From: Flavobacterium sp.
Lineage (GTDB): Bacteria > Bacteroidota > Bacteroidia > Flavobacteriales > Flavobacteriaceae
Assembly (NCBI RefSeq): GCF_029945805.1
Contig: NZ_JAQSDH010000018.1
Span: 1 to 52,961 of the forward strand
DNA: 52,961 nucleotides
Direction: 5' to 3'
Shown: positions 44,543 through 52,947 of the stretch, piece by piece
Position numbering within the stretch: position 1 is the stretch's first letter
Layout of the letters: each line of letters begins with the position of its first letter
Notes under the pieces: generated by a model
What the model was told of the DNA's origin: nothing
Database searches by the model: none
The model's input: the letters and a program-made list of their open reading frames with translations, nothing else
Translations under genes and position numbers: made by a program

Positions 44543-45709
44543 CTAAAATATCCCGTTCAAAACGGTAGTGTTGATTCCAATCTTAGCGTAATCAAAATTC
44601 ATTTTATTTTGGAGTAACGAAGCGTAAACACTTCTGAAATCAATTTCATGTTTCAAATCACCATTATCCAAATCAGACAGATTTGGATTGTTGCCAATTA
44701 TTTTTCCTTTATTGCTTCCGCCGATTATGAACATTGGGGCCGCAGTTCCATGATCCGTCCCGCTTCCATTATCTTTCACCCGTCTTCCAAATTCTGAAAA
44801 TACAACCAAAGTGACATTTTGTAATAAGTTAGACTTTTTCAAATCGGAATAAAAACTGAAAATTGCATCGTTCAGTTCGGTTAAATTACGATTCTGAATA
44901 TGGATTTGATTGTCATGCGTATCATAACCATTCTGTGAAGTATAATAAACTTTCGAATTCAAATTTCCTTTAATCAGTCGGGAAATCCACTCTACATTTT
45001 TTCCTAAAGCAGTTTTTGGATAATTGACTTCAGCTGTTGATTTGGCCAACGCTTTCTGAATAGCATCTGAACCCTCTGAAACAGAATAAGCAACCTTGCG
45101 TACAAAATCCAATTGCGGATTATCAGAAAGTTTTACAGCATCTTCATTACTATTTTTGATTTTAAATCGATTTGGATCTTTAACAGTTATCGAATTAGGT
45201 TCGTTGCCTTTTAATGATAAAGTATCGATGCTATCAAAATTAACTCCTGCTGTTGGTACGTGTTCATTGCACTGCAAATCCAAATATCTGCCCAGCCATC
45301 CGTTACTTAAATATTGGTTCGATGCCGAAGCGGTTTGCCAGATTTCCTGACTGCGGAAATGCGATCGGTTCGGTTCTGGATAACCTACATTTTGAATAAC
45401 AGTCAAGTCACCACTTTGCTGCATAGTTGCAAAATCTTTCAAAGCCGGGTGGAAAGCCATGCCTTTATTTCTACTTATACTAGTGTCTTTTGACAAAGCA
45501 ATTTTAGTACGAAGTTCATAATACAAAGGATCTTCAAACGGAATAAAGGTATTCAAACCGTCATTTCCACCATTCAACTGAATAAATACAAGACATTGTT
45601 CACCAATAACCAAATTAGTGTGTGAACCAAACGCGTGTAGAAAATCAGGTAGAAGTAGTGTTCCGCCTGTAAAAGTTCCTGTCAATGATAAAAAGTTTCT
45701 TCTGTTCAT
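44543..45709 (-). CDS. DUF1501 protein, Tat-exported
   Basis: A 388-residue protein with a Tat signal (MNRRNFLSLTGTFTGGTLLLP) and the DUF1501 (sulfatase-like alkaline-phosphatase fold) core: CLVFIQLNGGNDGLNTFIPFED, YPEPNRSHFRSQEIWQTAS, NGYDTHDNQ, VVFSEFGRRVKDNGSGTDHGTAAPMFIIGG. These motifs carry likely metal ligands (Asp, His, His). Substrate unknown. Coupled to the DUF1800 gene 2 bp upstream. Confidence 0.92.
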   Translation of the reverse strand: MNRRNFLSLTGTFTGGTLLLPDFLHAFGSHTNLVIGEQCLVFIQLNGGNDGLNTFIPFEDPLYYELRTKIALSKDTSISRNKGMAFHPALKDFATMQQSGDLTVIQNVGYPEPNRSHFRSQEIWQTASASNQYLSNGWLGRYLDLQCNEHVPTAGVNFDSIDTLSLKGNEPNSITVKDPNRFKIKNSNEDAVKLSDNPQLDFVRKVAYSVSEGSDAIQKALAKSTAEVNYPKTALGKNVEWISRLIKGNLNSKVYYTSQNGYDTHDNQIHIQNRNLTELNDAIFSFYSDLKKSNLLQNVTLVVFSEFGRRVKDNGSGTDHGTAAPMFIIGGSNKGKIIGNNPNLSDLDNGDLKHEIDFRSVYASLLQNKMNFDYAKIGINTTVLNGIF

Positions 45710-45711
45710 TG

Positions 45712-47097
45712 CTATATAATTTGAAATTCGGGAGTTTTGACCATATTGTTAAACAAACGCATCACGGCGTTATCTGCACCTTCAGCTTTCGGATTGAAAT
45801 CGTATTTGAGAATTGTCTCCCAATCTTTCTGTAGATTTTCATTTGTTTGAAATAGTAATCTATCCTGAAGTTCGACTATTATTGTTTTGTTGTTGCCAAC
45901 TTTATTCCATTTTAATGCCACTTTCAAAAGCTGATTCGTTTTACCATTCATCATATCAGTATTCTGGATTTTTCGGCTGATGTTTCTTCCGTTACACAAT
46001 AAATCTGCAACGTTGTTGCGTTGTAAATACACTTGTGAACTTATCCATTCTTTACCGCCATTCCAGCCTTTAACATTGGGTTGGTTGAATAAATCCATTC
46101 CTTGCTGCTTCAGGTAAAATGCCAGTAATTTCGAATTTGATTTTTCTACGTTCAATTCGTTCATCAACTGTAATATGTAAACCAAAGGGTCTTTTATTTT
46201 GCTTCCGGCATTGTCTTTCGAAAATTCTTCGTTAAAAATTTTTGTCAGCAAAGGCTTGATTTCGAAATTCACTTTTCTAAAATAATCACCATAATAAGTA
46301 ACCAATTCCTGCATCGGATTATCATAAACAAACCATTGTAGTATTTTGCGTGTAATCAAATACGGAACTGCTTTCTGCTCAAAAATGATATCAACCATTT
46401 CATCTGCTTTGAAATTTCCGGTTTTACCGAAATACGTTACAGTGTCATTGTTTTCCAAAAGTCTTCTGTAAACAGCTTTGTCTTCACCAATATTGAGTCC
46501 GGCTAAACCTTTCGCTCCATTTTTAATGTCATCTTCAGTATAATTACCAATTCCAAGAGTGAAAAGTTCAAGTAATTCACGGCTTAGATTTTCATTGATT
46601 TTATCTCTTCTGTTATCAACATTATCCAAATAACGAACCATCGCATTGGATTGAAGCATCATTTTGGTCAAAGTTTTGAAATTACCAAACGCATTTTCTC
46701 TCAATAGCTGATTGTGCTGATAAATCCAATGATTTACTTTTACTTTTTGATACGTACACACAAAATGATTGTGCCAAAAGCAGGTCATTTTCTCTCGAAG
46801 AGGATAGTCATCTTCAATCATTTTGTTCAGCCACCAGGCTTTCATTTCCTGTGAAACCAGAAGTTCAGCTTTCAGCAGTTCTTTTGCATCAGCCGAATCT
46901 GATTTCTTAAGTTCCTGACGCTTTTCCTTTAATTCTTTTAAGGATTTTGGACTGTTGTCTAAAAGAGATGGAACTTTTGTGTCAAACTCATTATGAAAAG
47001 ATTGCTCTAAAAATTTAGACAATCCCATCTGTTCGATAGTTTTGCTTTGCTTTCCAGAAAATCCGAGACGAAGTGACCACAGTGTGTTCTTATTCAT
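45712..47097 (-). CDS. DUF1800 protein
   Basis: A 461-residue protein of the DUF1800 family, always paired with DUF1501 proteins. Motifs: LREKMTCFWHNHFV, LRENAFGNFKTLTKMMLQSNAMVRYLDN, NENLSRELLELFTLGIGNYTEDDI. No signal peptide is visible; it starts MNKNTLWSLRLGFSG. Function unknown; it probably acts with the exported DUF1501 partner. Its gene follows the exported protein gene by 10 bp, suggesting one transcript of three genes. Confidence 0.92.
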   Translation of the reverse strand: MNKNTLWSLRLGFSGKQSKTIEQMGLSKFLEQSFHNEFDTKVPSLLDNSPKSLKELKEKRQELKKSDSADAKELLKAELLVSQEMKAWWLNKMIEDDYPLREKMTCFWHNHFVCTYQKVKVNHWIYQHNQLLRENAFGNFKTLTKMMLQSNAMVRYLDNVDNRRDKINENLSRELLELFTLGIGNYTEDDIKNGAKGLAGLNIGEDKAVYRRLLENNDTVTYFGKTGNFKADEMVDIIFEQKAVPYLITRKILQWFVYDNPMQELVTYYGDYFRKVNFEIKPLLTKIFNEEFSKDNAGSKIKDPLVYILQLMNELNVEKSNSKLLAFYLKQQGMDLFNQPNVKGWNGGKEWISSQVYLQRNNVADLLCNGRNISRKIQNTDMMNGKTNQLLKVALKWNKVGNNKTIIVELQDRLLFQTNENLQKDWETILKYDFNPKAEGADNAVMRLFNNMVKTPEFQII

Positions 47098-47107
47098 AAC
47101 ATTAATT

Positions 47108-47959
47108 TTATCTTCTTGTTCTAGATTTTACTCTCGCGGCCGATTTTACTTTGGTTCTGTTTCTTTTCACCTTCACGGCTTTGACGTTGCCTCTTTTGTT
47201 TTTTTGAATTACGGTTGTTCCTCTGCGGTTGTGTACGACCAGTGTGGAAGTATGTCTTCTGGGATAATATACTTTACGAACTGCCGCCACTCTTCGAACA
47301 GTTACAACATGATAATGTGGACGATAGCGCGTTCCATTCCCATAAAATACTCGGTAACCTATCGGTCGCCATGGTCTCCACCATCCAGGATAAGCTCTCC
47401 AGCGGTAAGGTGAAACCCAGACTACGTAATTAGGGGCATAAACATATCGGACACTTGGCCAAACCCAAACATTAACAGTGGCAGCTGCATTATTGACAAC
47501 AGCCACATTAGATTCGGCTTTCAATTGCTGTACGGCACCCTTTTCTTGACTTGATGGTTCAACAATAGTGTTTTTCGTAAACAAGTCTTCATCACCTTCA
47601 ATTTGGAGAAATGCATTTCCATCGCCTTTTTTCTCAATCGCAATTACTGCAATGTCTTGTTTCTCCGTTTCGTTTAGATACGTACTAAGAACAATGATGT
47701 GGGTATCATTTTCCGTAATATCTTCTACATTGATGTAATCGGTCTGACCATCATCATCCAAATCAAGATTGTTTACTTGACTGTTTTCCTGATTGAGATT
47801 TTTTTCAAATTCTTCGAGAGAATTCGAGTTTTTAAATAATTCCAAAGCACCTTCTAAGCTAAAATTGTCGCCTGTATTTTCAGGACGATTATCTTCCTGA
47901 CCAAACATTATAGTTGTTCCGAGAAGAACGGAAAAAAGTAAAATTATTTTTTTTCTCAT
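47108..47959 (-). CDS. exported protein with acidic N-terminal and basic C-terminal half
   Basis: A 283-residue protein, signal peptide MRKKIILLFSVLLGTTIMFG. The first half is acidic (EDNRPENTGDN; NNLDLDDDGQTDYINVEDITEND) and has a DxDxDGxxD calcium-like loop; a Trp/Tyr/Pro-rich segment follows (VWVSPYRWRAYPGWWRPWRP); the C-terminus is very basic (RRHTSTLVVHNRR; KVKRNRTKVKSAARVKSRTRR). I do not recognise a function. Envelope or nucleic-acid or anionic-polymer binding is possible. First gene of the DUF1800/DUF1501 unit. Confidence 0.75.
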   Translation of the reverse strand: MRKKIILLFSVLLGTTIMFGQEDNRPENTGDNFSLEGALELFKNSNSLEEFEKNLNQENSQVNNLDLDDDGQTDYINVEDITENDTHIIVLSTYLNETEKQDIAVIAIEKKGDGNAFLQIEGDEDLFTKNTIVEPSSQEKGAVQQLKAESNVAVVNNAAATVNVWVWPSVRYVYAPNYVVWVSPYRWRAYPGWWRPWRPIGYRVFYGNGTRYRPHYHVVTVRRVAAVRKVYYPRRHTSTLVVHNRRGTTVIQKNKRGNVKAVKVKRNRTKVKSAARVKSRTRR

Positions 47960-48118
47960 GATTTTATATTTCTTTATTGTTACGTATTTTTTTTGATTTC
48001 ATAACTTTAGATTTTAGGTGGTTATGACTGAATAAAAAATACAAGGTTTAACTGCTTTGTTAAATTTGTGAATTTCACAATGAAGTTGAATTCTCGCTAT
48101 CTAAAATTAAAAATAATG

Positions 48119-48126
48119 TATCTTTG
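48119..48126 (+). promoter_or_regulatory. candidate -7 box before the class V aminotransferase
   Basis: TATCTTTG (TAnnTTTG), 18 bp before the ATG at 48145. No -33 TTG. The rest of the 47960-48144 gap is AT-rich and unremarkable. Confidence 0.4.
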
Positions 48127-48144
48127 GAGTTAAATTGTTACCTA

Positions 48145-49629
48145 ATGATTAGTACAGCAACCGAAACAAAATTAGAGCACTATTTTCAACAATTTCGTAA
48201 AAACATTATTGGAATTGATCAGGAGTTTGAAACGCCTTTTGGAAAGAAGAAAATTGTTTATACTGATTGGACAGCCAGCGGAAGATTGTATCGCCCGATT
48301 GAGGAAAAACTAATGAATGATTTTGGTCCGTTTGTGGCAAACACACATACTGAAACCACCATCTCGGGAACTGCTATGACCATGGCGTATCACGAAGCAA
48401 AAAACATTATTAAGCATCATGTAAATGCTAACGATGATGATGTTTTAATTAATACGGGAACTGGAATGACAGGTGTTGTAAATAAGTTCCAGCGTATTCT
48501 TGGACTTAGAATACCCGAAAATCTTAGAGAATTTACCAATGTGCCAAAGGAATTAAAACCTATTGTTTTTATTTCGCACATGGAACATCATTCGAATCAA
48601 ACGTCATGGATTGAAACTATGGCTGATGTTGTTGTTATTCCCGCAACAGAAGATGGTTTGTTTTGTCTGAATGAATTCAAATTACTACTTGAAAAATATA
48701 AAGACAGAAGTTTTAAAATTGCTTCGATAACGTCTTGTTCGAATGTTACCGGAATCAGGACACCATATCACGAAGTAGCCAAAATAATGCACCAAAACAA
48801 TGGTGTTTGCTTTGTGGATTTCGCTTGTTCTGGGCCGTACGTAGCCATTGATATGCATCCAGACAATGAACGTTATTTGGATGCCATTTTCTTTTCACCA
48901 CACAAATTTTTAGGTGGACCAGGAACTTCGGGAGTATTGATTTTTAATAAAAATTTATATAAAAATACGGTGCCTGATTGTCCGGGTGGCGGAACTGTTT
49001 CATGGACAAATCCTTGGGGCGAACACAAATATATTGACAATATTGAAGATAGAGAAGATGGAGGAACGCCAGGTTTTCTTCAGGTGATAAAAACGGCTTT
49101 GGCGATTCAGTTGAAAGAACAGATGGGTATTAAAAATATCTTAGAAAGAGAACATGAAATTGTGGATTATATTTTCTCTGAATTGGACCATATAGACAAT
49201 CTTAAAATCTTAGCCAACCAACATCAAGATCGGTTAGGAGTGGTTTCATTTTATATTGATGATTTGCACTTTAACCTTGGAGTGAAATTATTAAATGATA
49301 AATTTGGTATACAAACTCGTGGGGGTTGCAGTTGTGCCGGAACTTACGGTCATTATCTGTTACATGTTGACAAAGAAACATCTGATGATTTAGTTTGCAT
49401 GATTACATCGGGAGACTTAATTAAAAAACCGGGATGGATCCGAATGTCCATTCATCCAACAACGACTTCGGAAGAGATAAAGATGGTTTGCGATAGTATC
49501 AAATCATTGGCACAAAATCATGAAGAATGGGCAAAAGAATACCACTATGATGCTAAAACTAATGAATTTGCCCATAAGAATGCTTTGAATCAAGAAAAAG
49601 CGATGGTAAAAAATTGGTTCAAGTTCTAA
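48145..49629 (+). CDS. class V aminotransferase / cysteine-desulfurase-like protein
   Basis: A 494-residue PLP enzyme. Residues 36-60 begin the fold (DWTASGRLYRPIE), NTHTETTISG and ISHMEHHSNQTSW follow, and the PLP lysine is Lys254 in SPHKFLGGPGTSG. The desulfurase active-site cysteine may lie in TRGGCSCAGTYGHYLL. It belongs to the NifS-like class V group but is longer than IscS/SufS, and the reaction is uncertain. ATG 48145 is chosen; an upstream TTG frame at 48124 overlaps the -7 box. Confidence 0.85.
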   Translation: MISTATETKLEHYFQQFRKNIIGIDQEFETPFGKKKIVYTDWTASGRLYRPIEEKLMNDFGPFVANTHTETTISGTAMTMAYHEAKNIIKHHVNANDDDVLINTGTGMTGVVNKFQRILGLRIPENLREFTNVPKELKPIVFISHMEHHSNQTSWIETMADVVVIPATEDGLFCLNEFKLLLEKYKDRSFKIASITSCSNVTGIRTPYHEVAKIMHQNNGVCFVDFACSGPYVAIDMHPDNERYLDAIFFSPHKFLGGPGTSGVLIFNKNLYKNTVPDCPGGGTVSWTNPWGEHKYIDNIEDREDGGTPGFLQVIKTALAIQLKEQMGIKNILEREHEIVDYIFSELDHIDNLKILANQHQDRLGVVSFYIDDLHFNLGVKLLNDKFGIQTRGGCSCAGTYGHYLLHVDKETSDDLVCMITSGDLIKKPGWIRMSIHPTTTSEEIKMVCDSIKSLAQNHEEWAKEYHYDAKTNEFAHKNALNQEKAMVKNWFKF

Positions 49630-49661
49630 TTTCCGATATCTTAAAATCTGTAATCTGAATT

Positions 49662-50534
49662 CTATTTTCGTCTATGTTTCCAACGTTTGTGTGTCCACAA
49701 ATAAAATTCTGGTGCTTCGTGGATTTGTTTTTCTACTCTTCTTAAAAATTCATCTGAGATTTCAAAATCAGCAACATCTTTTGGATTGTCAACCATAAGT
49801 TCAAAAGTAGCTTCGTAATGACCTCGCTTTACTTTCTTATTCTTTAGAAATATTACATTCATGTCAAATCGTTTGGCAATCATTTCAGCACCAGTGTGGA
49901 CCGGCACTTCAATTCCCATAAATTGGGACCAATGAACTGCTCTAGTTGCTTGTGGCGATTGATCGCTGGCCAACCCATAAACGCCTAAATGCTTGATTTT
50001 GGCATTGTGCTCTATAGTTGGAATAGTTTCTCTAGTGTTAAGTAATGTTGCCTTGAACTTAGATCGAATATCACGCACGAGTTTGTCAAAGTGTTTGTTG
50101 GATAGTTTTTTATAAATTGCATAACCTTCAAACTGAATGTGGTGATTCATAGAAACTGCCCATTCATAGGAAGCATAATGAGCACAAAGCAATGCAATAC
50201 TTTTTCCTTCTTTTTCTAGATTTTGATAGACCTCCAAATTTGTGAAGACGAACCGTTTGTCTAATTCTTTCTGGGTAATGGACATCGTTTTCACCATTTC
50301 AAGAAACATATCGCACAAATGATGGTAGAACTTTTTCTCGATTAGTAACCTTTCATTTTCAGATAAATTTGGCAAGGCCATTGCAATATTCTCACGCACT
50401 ATTTTCTTTCGGTATCCAAAGACGTTGTATACCAAAAAACAAACGAAATCAGAGAACAAATATAATATCGGAAATGGAAGAATTGAAATGAACCAAATGA
50501 TTGGGTAGAGAATAATAAAGACTATAAACTGCAT
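49662..50534 (-). CDS. lysophospholipid / lipid A acyltransferase (LpxL/HtrB-like)
   Basis: A 290-residue membrane-bound acyltransferase. N-terminal helix (VFIILYPIIWFISILP), the H-x4-E catalytic motif HYASYE (His119, Glu124), the DQSP motif in ASDQSPQATRAVHW, and a conserved C-terminal tail (EFYLWTHKRWKHRR). This is the pattern of secondary lipid A acyltransferases; it would add a fatty acid to lipid A or an ornithine-like lipid at the inner membrane. The ending WTHKRWKHRRK is basic. Promoter candidate at 50552-50559. Confidence 0.9.
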   Translation of the reverse strand: MQFIVFIILYPIIWFISILPFPILYLFSDFVCFLVYNVFGYRKKIVRENIAMALPNLSENERLLIEKKFYHHLCDMFLEMVKTMSITQKELDKRFVFTNLEVYQNLEKEGKSIALLCAHYASYEWAVSMNHHIQFEGYAIYKKLSNKHFDKLVRDIRSKFKATLLNTRETIPTIEHNAKIKHLGVYGLASDQSPQATRAVHWSQFMGIEVPVHTGAEMIAKRFDMNVIFLKNKKVKRGHYEATFELMVDNPKDVADFEISDEFLRRVEKQIHEAPEFYLWTHKRWKHRRK

Positions 50535-50551
50535 TCGTTTTAAATTTTATA

Positions 50552-50559
50552 CAAATATA
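50552..50559 (-). promoter_or_regulatory. -7 box before the LpxL/HtrB-like gene
   Basis: Minus strand reads TATATTTG, 17 bp before the ATG at 50534. No -33 TTG. Confidence 0.45.
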
Positions 50560-50637
50560 AAGTTAAAACTCATTTTAATAGTTTCTATTTAACAAATGGT
50601 AAAGAAGTATTATTAATTTTACTAAAATATTTGAAAA

Positions 50638-51270
50638 ATGGTAGAAGGAATTTTTTTATGGGGAATTATAGCAGCGAATGTTATCGTTAGTTATATTGGA
50701 TTTAAAGATCAATATTTTTTTAGGAAATACCAATTTCATGTAGGAAGCATTCGTTCGGGAGAACAAATTAGAATGGTTACATCGGGTTTTCTGCATGCTG
50801 ATGAAATGCACTTGGCTTTCAATATGCTAACACTCTATTTTTTCGCACCATATGTTTATGGCGAATTAGGAAATCTTTCCTTTTTATTGATCTATTTTGC
50901 TAGTTTGATTTTCGGAAGTTTGCTTACCATGGTTTTTCATGGTAATGAATACAGTTATAGTGCTGTTGGAGCTTCTGGTGCCGTAACAGGGATTATTTAT
51001 TCGGCAATATTACTTGAACCAAGAATTTCGATTTACGGTTTTATACCAGGTTATCTGTTCGGAATGTTATATCTGTTCTATTCGATCTACGGAATGAAAT
51101 CTAGAAGAGACAATATTGGCCATACCGCCCATTTTGGTGGAGCCATTGGCGGATATGCTATTACACTTATTAAAGATCCAGTATTGATTCAGGAAAGTAC
51201 TTTTACAGTCGTAGCTTTAGCTATTCCTATCGTTATACTTTTTGTTATGGCCAAAACAGGAAAATTATAA
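50638..51270 (+). CDS. rhomboid-family intramembrane serine protease
   Basis: A 210-residue membrane protein with six hydrophobic helices and the complete rhomboid site: HLAFNM (His58, Asn62), Ser113 in GASGAVTG and His165 in HTAHFGGAIGG. An active intramembrane protease is expected; its substrates are not predictable. It starts directly 104 bp from the divergent acyltransferase gene. Confidence 0.92.
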   Translation: MVEGIFLWGIIAANVIVSYIGFKDQYFFRKYQFHVGSIRSGEQIRMVTSGFLHADEMHLAFNMLTLYFFAPYVYGELGNLSFLLIYFASLIFGSLLTMVFHGNEYSYSAVGASGAVTGIIYSAILLEPRISIYGFIPGYLFGMLYLFYSIYGMKSRRDNIGHTAHFGGAIGGYAITLIKDPVLIQESTFTVVALAIPIVILFVMAKTGKL

Positions 51271-51316
51271 GTGGCACAGCTTTTGAAAAGACAAACTAAA
51301 TTCTAAATAAAAAACT

Positions 51317-52009
51317 ATGAAAACTACCGTATTAATTTTGACCACATTTTTTGCATTAAGCACTCAAGCTCAAGTTCAGGAGCAGAAACTAGTACCGCAA
51401 ATTTCAGTTACTGGCGAAGGAAAAATAAAAGTAACACCGGATCAGGCCTTAATTTCGGTTGGTTTTCAAAACGCAGGTAAGGATGCAAAAGAAGTGAAGA
51501 CGCTTAACGACGAAGTGGTTGATAAAGTAATCAAGTTCTTGAAGAAAACGGGAATTCCAGCTAGCGATTATAAAACAAATAATGTAAGTCTTAATAAAAG
51601 TTACGATTATGAAAAAAAGAAATATAATTTTCAAGCAAATCAGACGTTGAGTATTACGTTGAAAGATTTATCGAAATATGATGAAATAATGATGGGATTG
51701 AATGACGCAGGTGTAAATACTATCAATGGTGTTGAATTTAAATCTTCAAAAATAGCTGATTACGAAAGAGATGCTAGAAAGAAAGCTGTTTTAGATGCTA
51801 AGCAAAAAGCTCAAGATTATGTTTCCGTTTTAGGTCAGAAAGTTGGAAAAGCTTTGTTAATAGCTGATAACACTCAAAATTATATACCGCAACCAATGTA
51901 CAAGATGAACATGATGGCAACGGCGGAAGTTGCTGGTTCAAGAGAAACGTTGGCGGTTGGTGAAATGGAAGTTAATGTAAATGTCAGTGTAACCTTCGCT
52001 TTAGAATAA
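51317..52009 (+). CDS. SIMPL-domain (DUF541) periplasmic protein
   Basis: A 230-residue exported protein: signal peptide MKTTVLILTTFFALSTQAQ and one SIMPL domain (ISVTGEGKIKVTPDQALISVGF, VVDKVIKFLKKTGIPASDYKT, RKKAVLDAKQKAQDYVSVLG). E. coli YggE and BP26 are relatives; they form channel-like rings and are linked to stress. No partner is obvious. The terminator at 52032-52062 follows. Confidence 0.9.
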   Translation: MKTTVLILTTFFALSTQAQVQEQKLVPQISVTGEGKIKVTPDQALISVGFQNAGKDAKEVKTLNDEVVDKVIKFLKKTGIPASDYKTNNVSLNKSYDYEKKKYNFQANQTLSITLKDLSKYDEIMMGLNDAGVNTINGVEFKSSKIADYERDARKKAVLDAKQKAQDYVSVLGQKVGKALLIADNTQNYIPQPMYKMNMMATAEVAGSRETLAVGEMEVNVNVSVTFALE

Positions 52010-52031
52010 TATTCGGAATTAGAATAAAAAT

Positions 52032-52063
52032 AAAAGCCTCGAAATTAAATTTCGAGGCTTTTT
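52032..52063. terminator. bidirectional terminator between the SIMPL and lipoprotein genes
   Basis: Inverted repeat aaaagcctcgaaa (52032-52044) / tttcgaggctttt (52050-52062) followed by Ts; convergent genes end on each side. Confidence 0.9.
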
Positions 52064-52066
52064 ATA

Positions 52067-52600
52067 TTACTGAGAATCTGTTTTGGGTAAAGGGGCTCCG
52101 ACTGCAACTCCACATTGATGGCCTTCTTGTCCGTGTGGTGGATTCATGCCAGGCGCTGTAGGTGCAGGTGCTGCATTTGGTTTTAAAAGATCAGGTACTC
52201 CGGATGATCCTGTTGCGGTTGGGTTTGAAACAGTTGAAGTTGTAAACGATGCTTTTGCAGGATTAATTGTCGTAGCGGCAGGTTTGGTAGCTGGAGAATT
52301 CAAGGGTGCACCAACCGCAATATCGCAGCGGTGTCCTGGCTGTCCATGTGCTGGATTCATTCCTGCTTTGGTAACAACGGGTGCTTGAGCTACTGCTTGT
52401 GGCATATTCTGAGTAGGCATGTTAACCTGCTGTTGGTTGGGTTGCGCATAGTTTTCCGTTGGAATAGGTTGTACTCTAGGTACTATAAGTGGCTGTGGTG
52501 TTTCACTTGCTGTAGCAGTTTCGGTTTCATCCTCTTTTTTACAAGAAGTGAAGGCAATCGAAAGGGCGAATAGTGAACAGAATATTAATTTTGATTTCAT
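52067..52600 (-). CDS. lipoprotein with two HGQxGHxC repeats
   Basis: A 177-residue lipoprotein: signal MKSKLIFCSLFALSIAFTS with lipidated Cys20. Most of it is Pro/Ala/Thr-rich and disordered. Two copies of a motif GMNPxHGQxGHxCxxAVGAPL lie at 80-100 and 151-171. Each has two histidines and one cysteine in fixed spacing, suggesting metal or heme binding or a thiol function. I recognise no named family. A -7 box lies at 52620-52627. Confidence 0.8.
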   Translation of the reverse strand: MKSKLIFCSLFALSIAFTSCKKEDETETATASETPQPLIVPRVQPIPTENYAQPNQQQVNMPTQNMPQAVAQAPVVTKAGMNPAHGQPGHRCDIAVGAPLNSPATKPAATTINPAKASFTTSTVSNPTATGSSGVPDLLKPNAAPAPTAPGMNPPHGQEGHQCGVAVGAPLPKTDSQ

Positions 52601-52619
52601 AGGGTTAAATTTTAGAAAT

Positions 52620-52627
52620 CAAATATA
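52620..52627 (-). promoter_or_regulatory. -7 box before the lipoprotein gene
   Basis: Minus strand reads TATATTTG, 19 bp before the ATG at 52600. Confidence 0.45.
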
Positions 52628-52659
52628 AGTTTTTAATAATAAATAAAATGTTAAAATAA

Positions 52660-52866
52660 GCTAAGAGACAGCATTTTGCTTCTCAACGTTACGAAATGAG
52701 AGGCTCTGCGAATACATCCAACGGAAAAACTTTCGAGTAAACTAAGCCTATTTTTGTTTGAGATAGCTATACTTTTTGGAAGAGCAGGAGTAACTGCGTT
52801 GAGCCTTCAGTGGTAATTTGACACAAAAAAACCTAAAAGCCTACGAAAAGTAGTCTTCTGTTTTTT
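52660..52866 (+). ncRNA. possible small RNA in a gene-free stretch
   Basis: No convincing gene lies in the 52601-52961 gap. From about 52661 to 52830 the G+C rises (26 of 60 bases in 52681-52740 against 11 of 60 in 52621-52680). Possible pairings: TCTCA (52681-52685) with TGAGA (52697-52701), and GGCTC (52702-52706) with GAGCC (52801-52805). A terminator-like hairpin (52837-52857) and six Ts end it. Orientation is inferred only from the terminator, which would also work in reverse. No promoter is visible. A 14-codon frame starts at 52696. I cannot match it to a known RNA. Confidence 0.3.
52837..52866. terminator. terminator-like hairpin of the gene-free stretch
   Basis: aagcctac (52837-52844) / gtagtctt (52850-52857), one mismatch, gaaaa loop, T6 at 52861-52866; A-run before 52831 allows minus-strand use. 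Confidence 0.5.
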
Positions 52867-52920
52867 ATTTTGTAAAAATTTTCAAAAGTGAGCTTTTGGC
52901 ATTTTTACAAAATAAAAAAC
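52860..52920. repeat. large nested inverted repeat
   Basis: Perfect 20-bp arms at 52860-52879 and 52901-52920 around a 21-nt centre that itself holds caaaag (52883-52888) / cttttg (52893-52898). Nothing like it is seen elsewhere in the window. Confidence 0.7.
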
Positions 52921-52946
52921 CGATTAGTTTCCTAATCGGTTTTTTT
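52919..52946 (-). terminator. rho-independent terminator of the tRNA-like gene
   Basis: Stem accgattag (52919-52927) / ctaatcggt (52932-52940) with a tetraloop. On the minus strand a T-run follows the stem, directly beyond the tRNA-like 3' end. Confidence 0.7.
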
Positions 52947-52947
52947 G

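Noticed and set aside
52696..52740. 14-codon frame as a small protein gene
   Set aside because: Too short and no ribosome or promoter signal; could be a leader peptide but unsupported.
52775..52790. GGAAGAGCAG similar to the SRP RNA conserved loop
   Set aside because: The opposing CAGG strand and the closing stem of 4.5S RNA are absent, so the likeness is probably chance.
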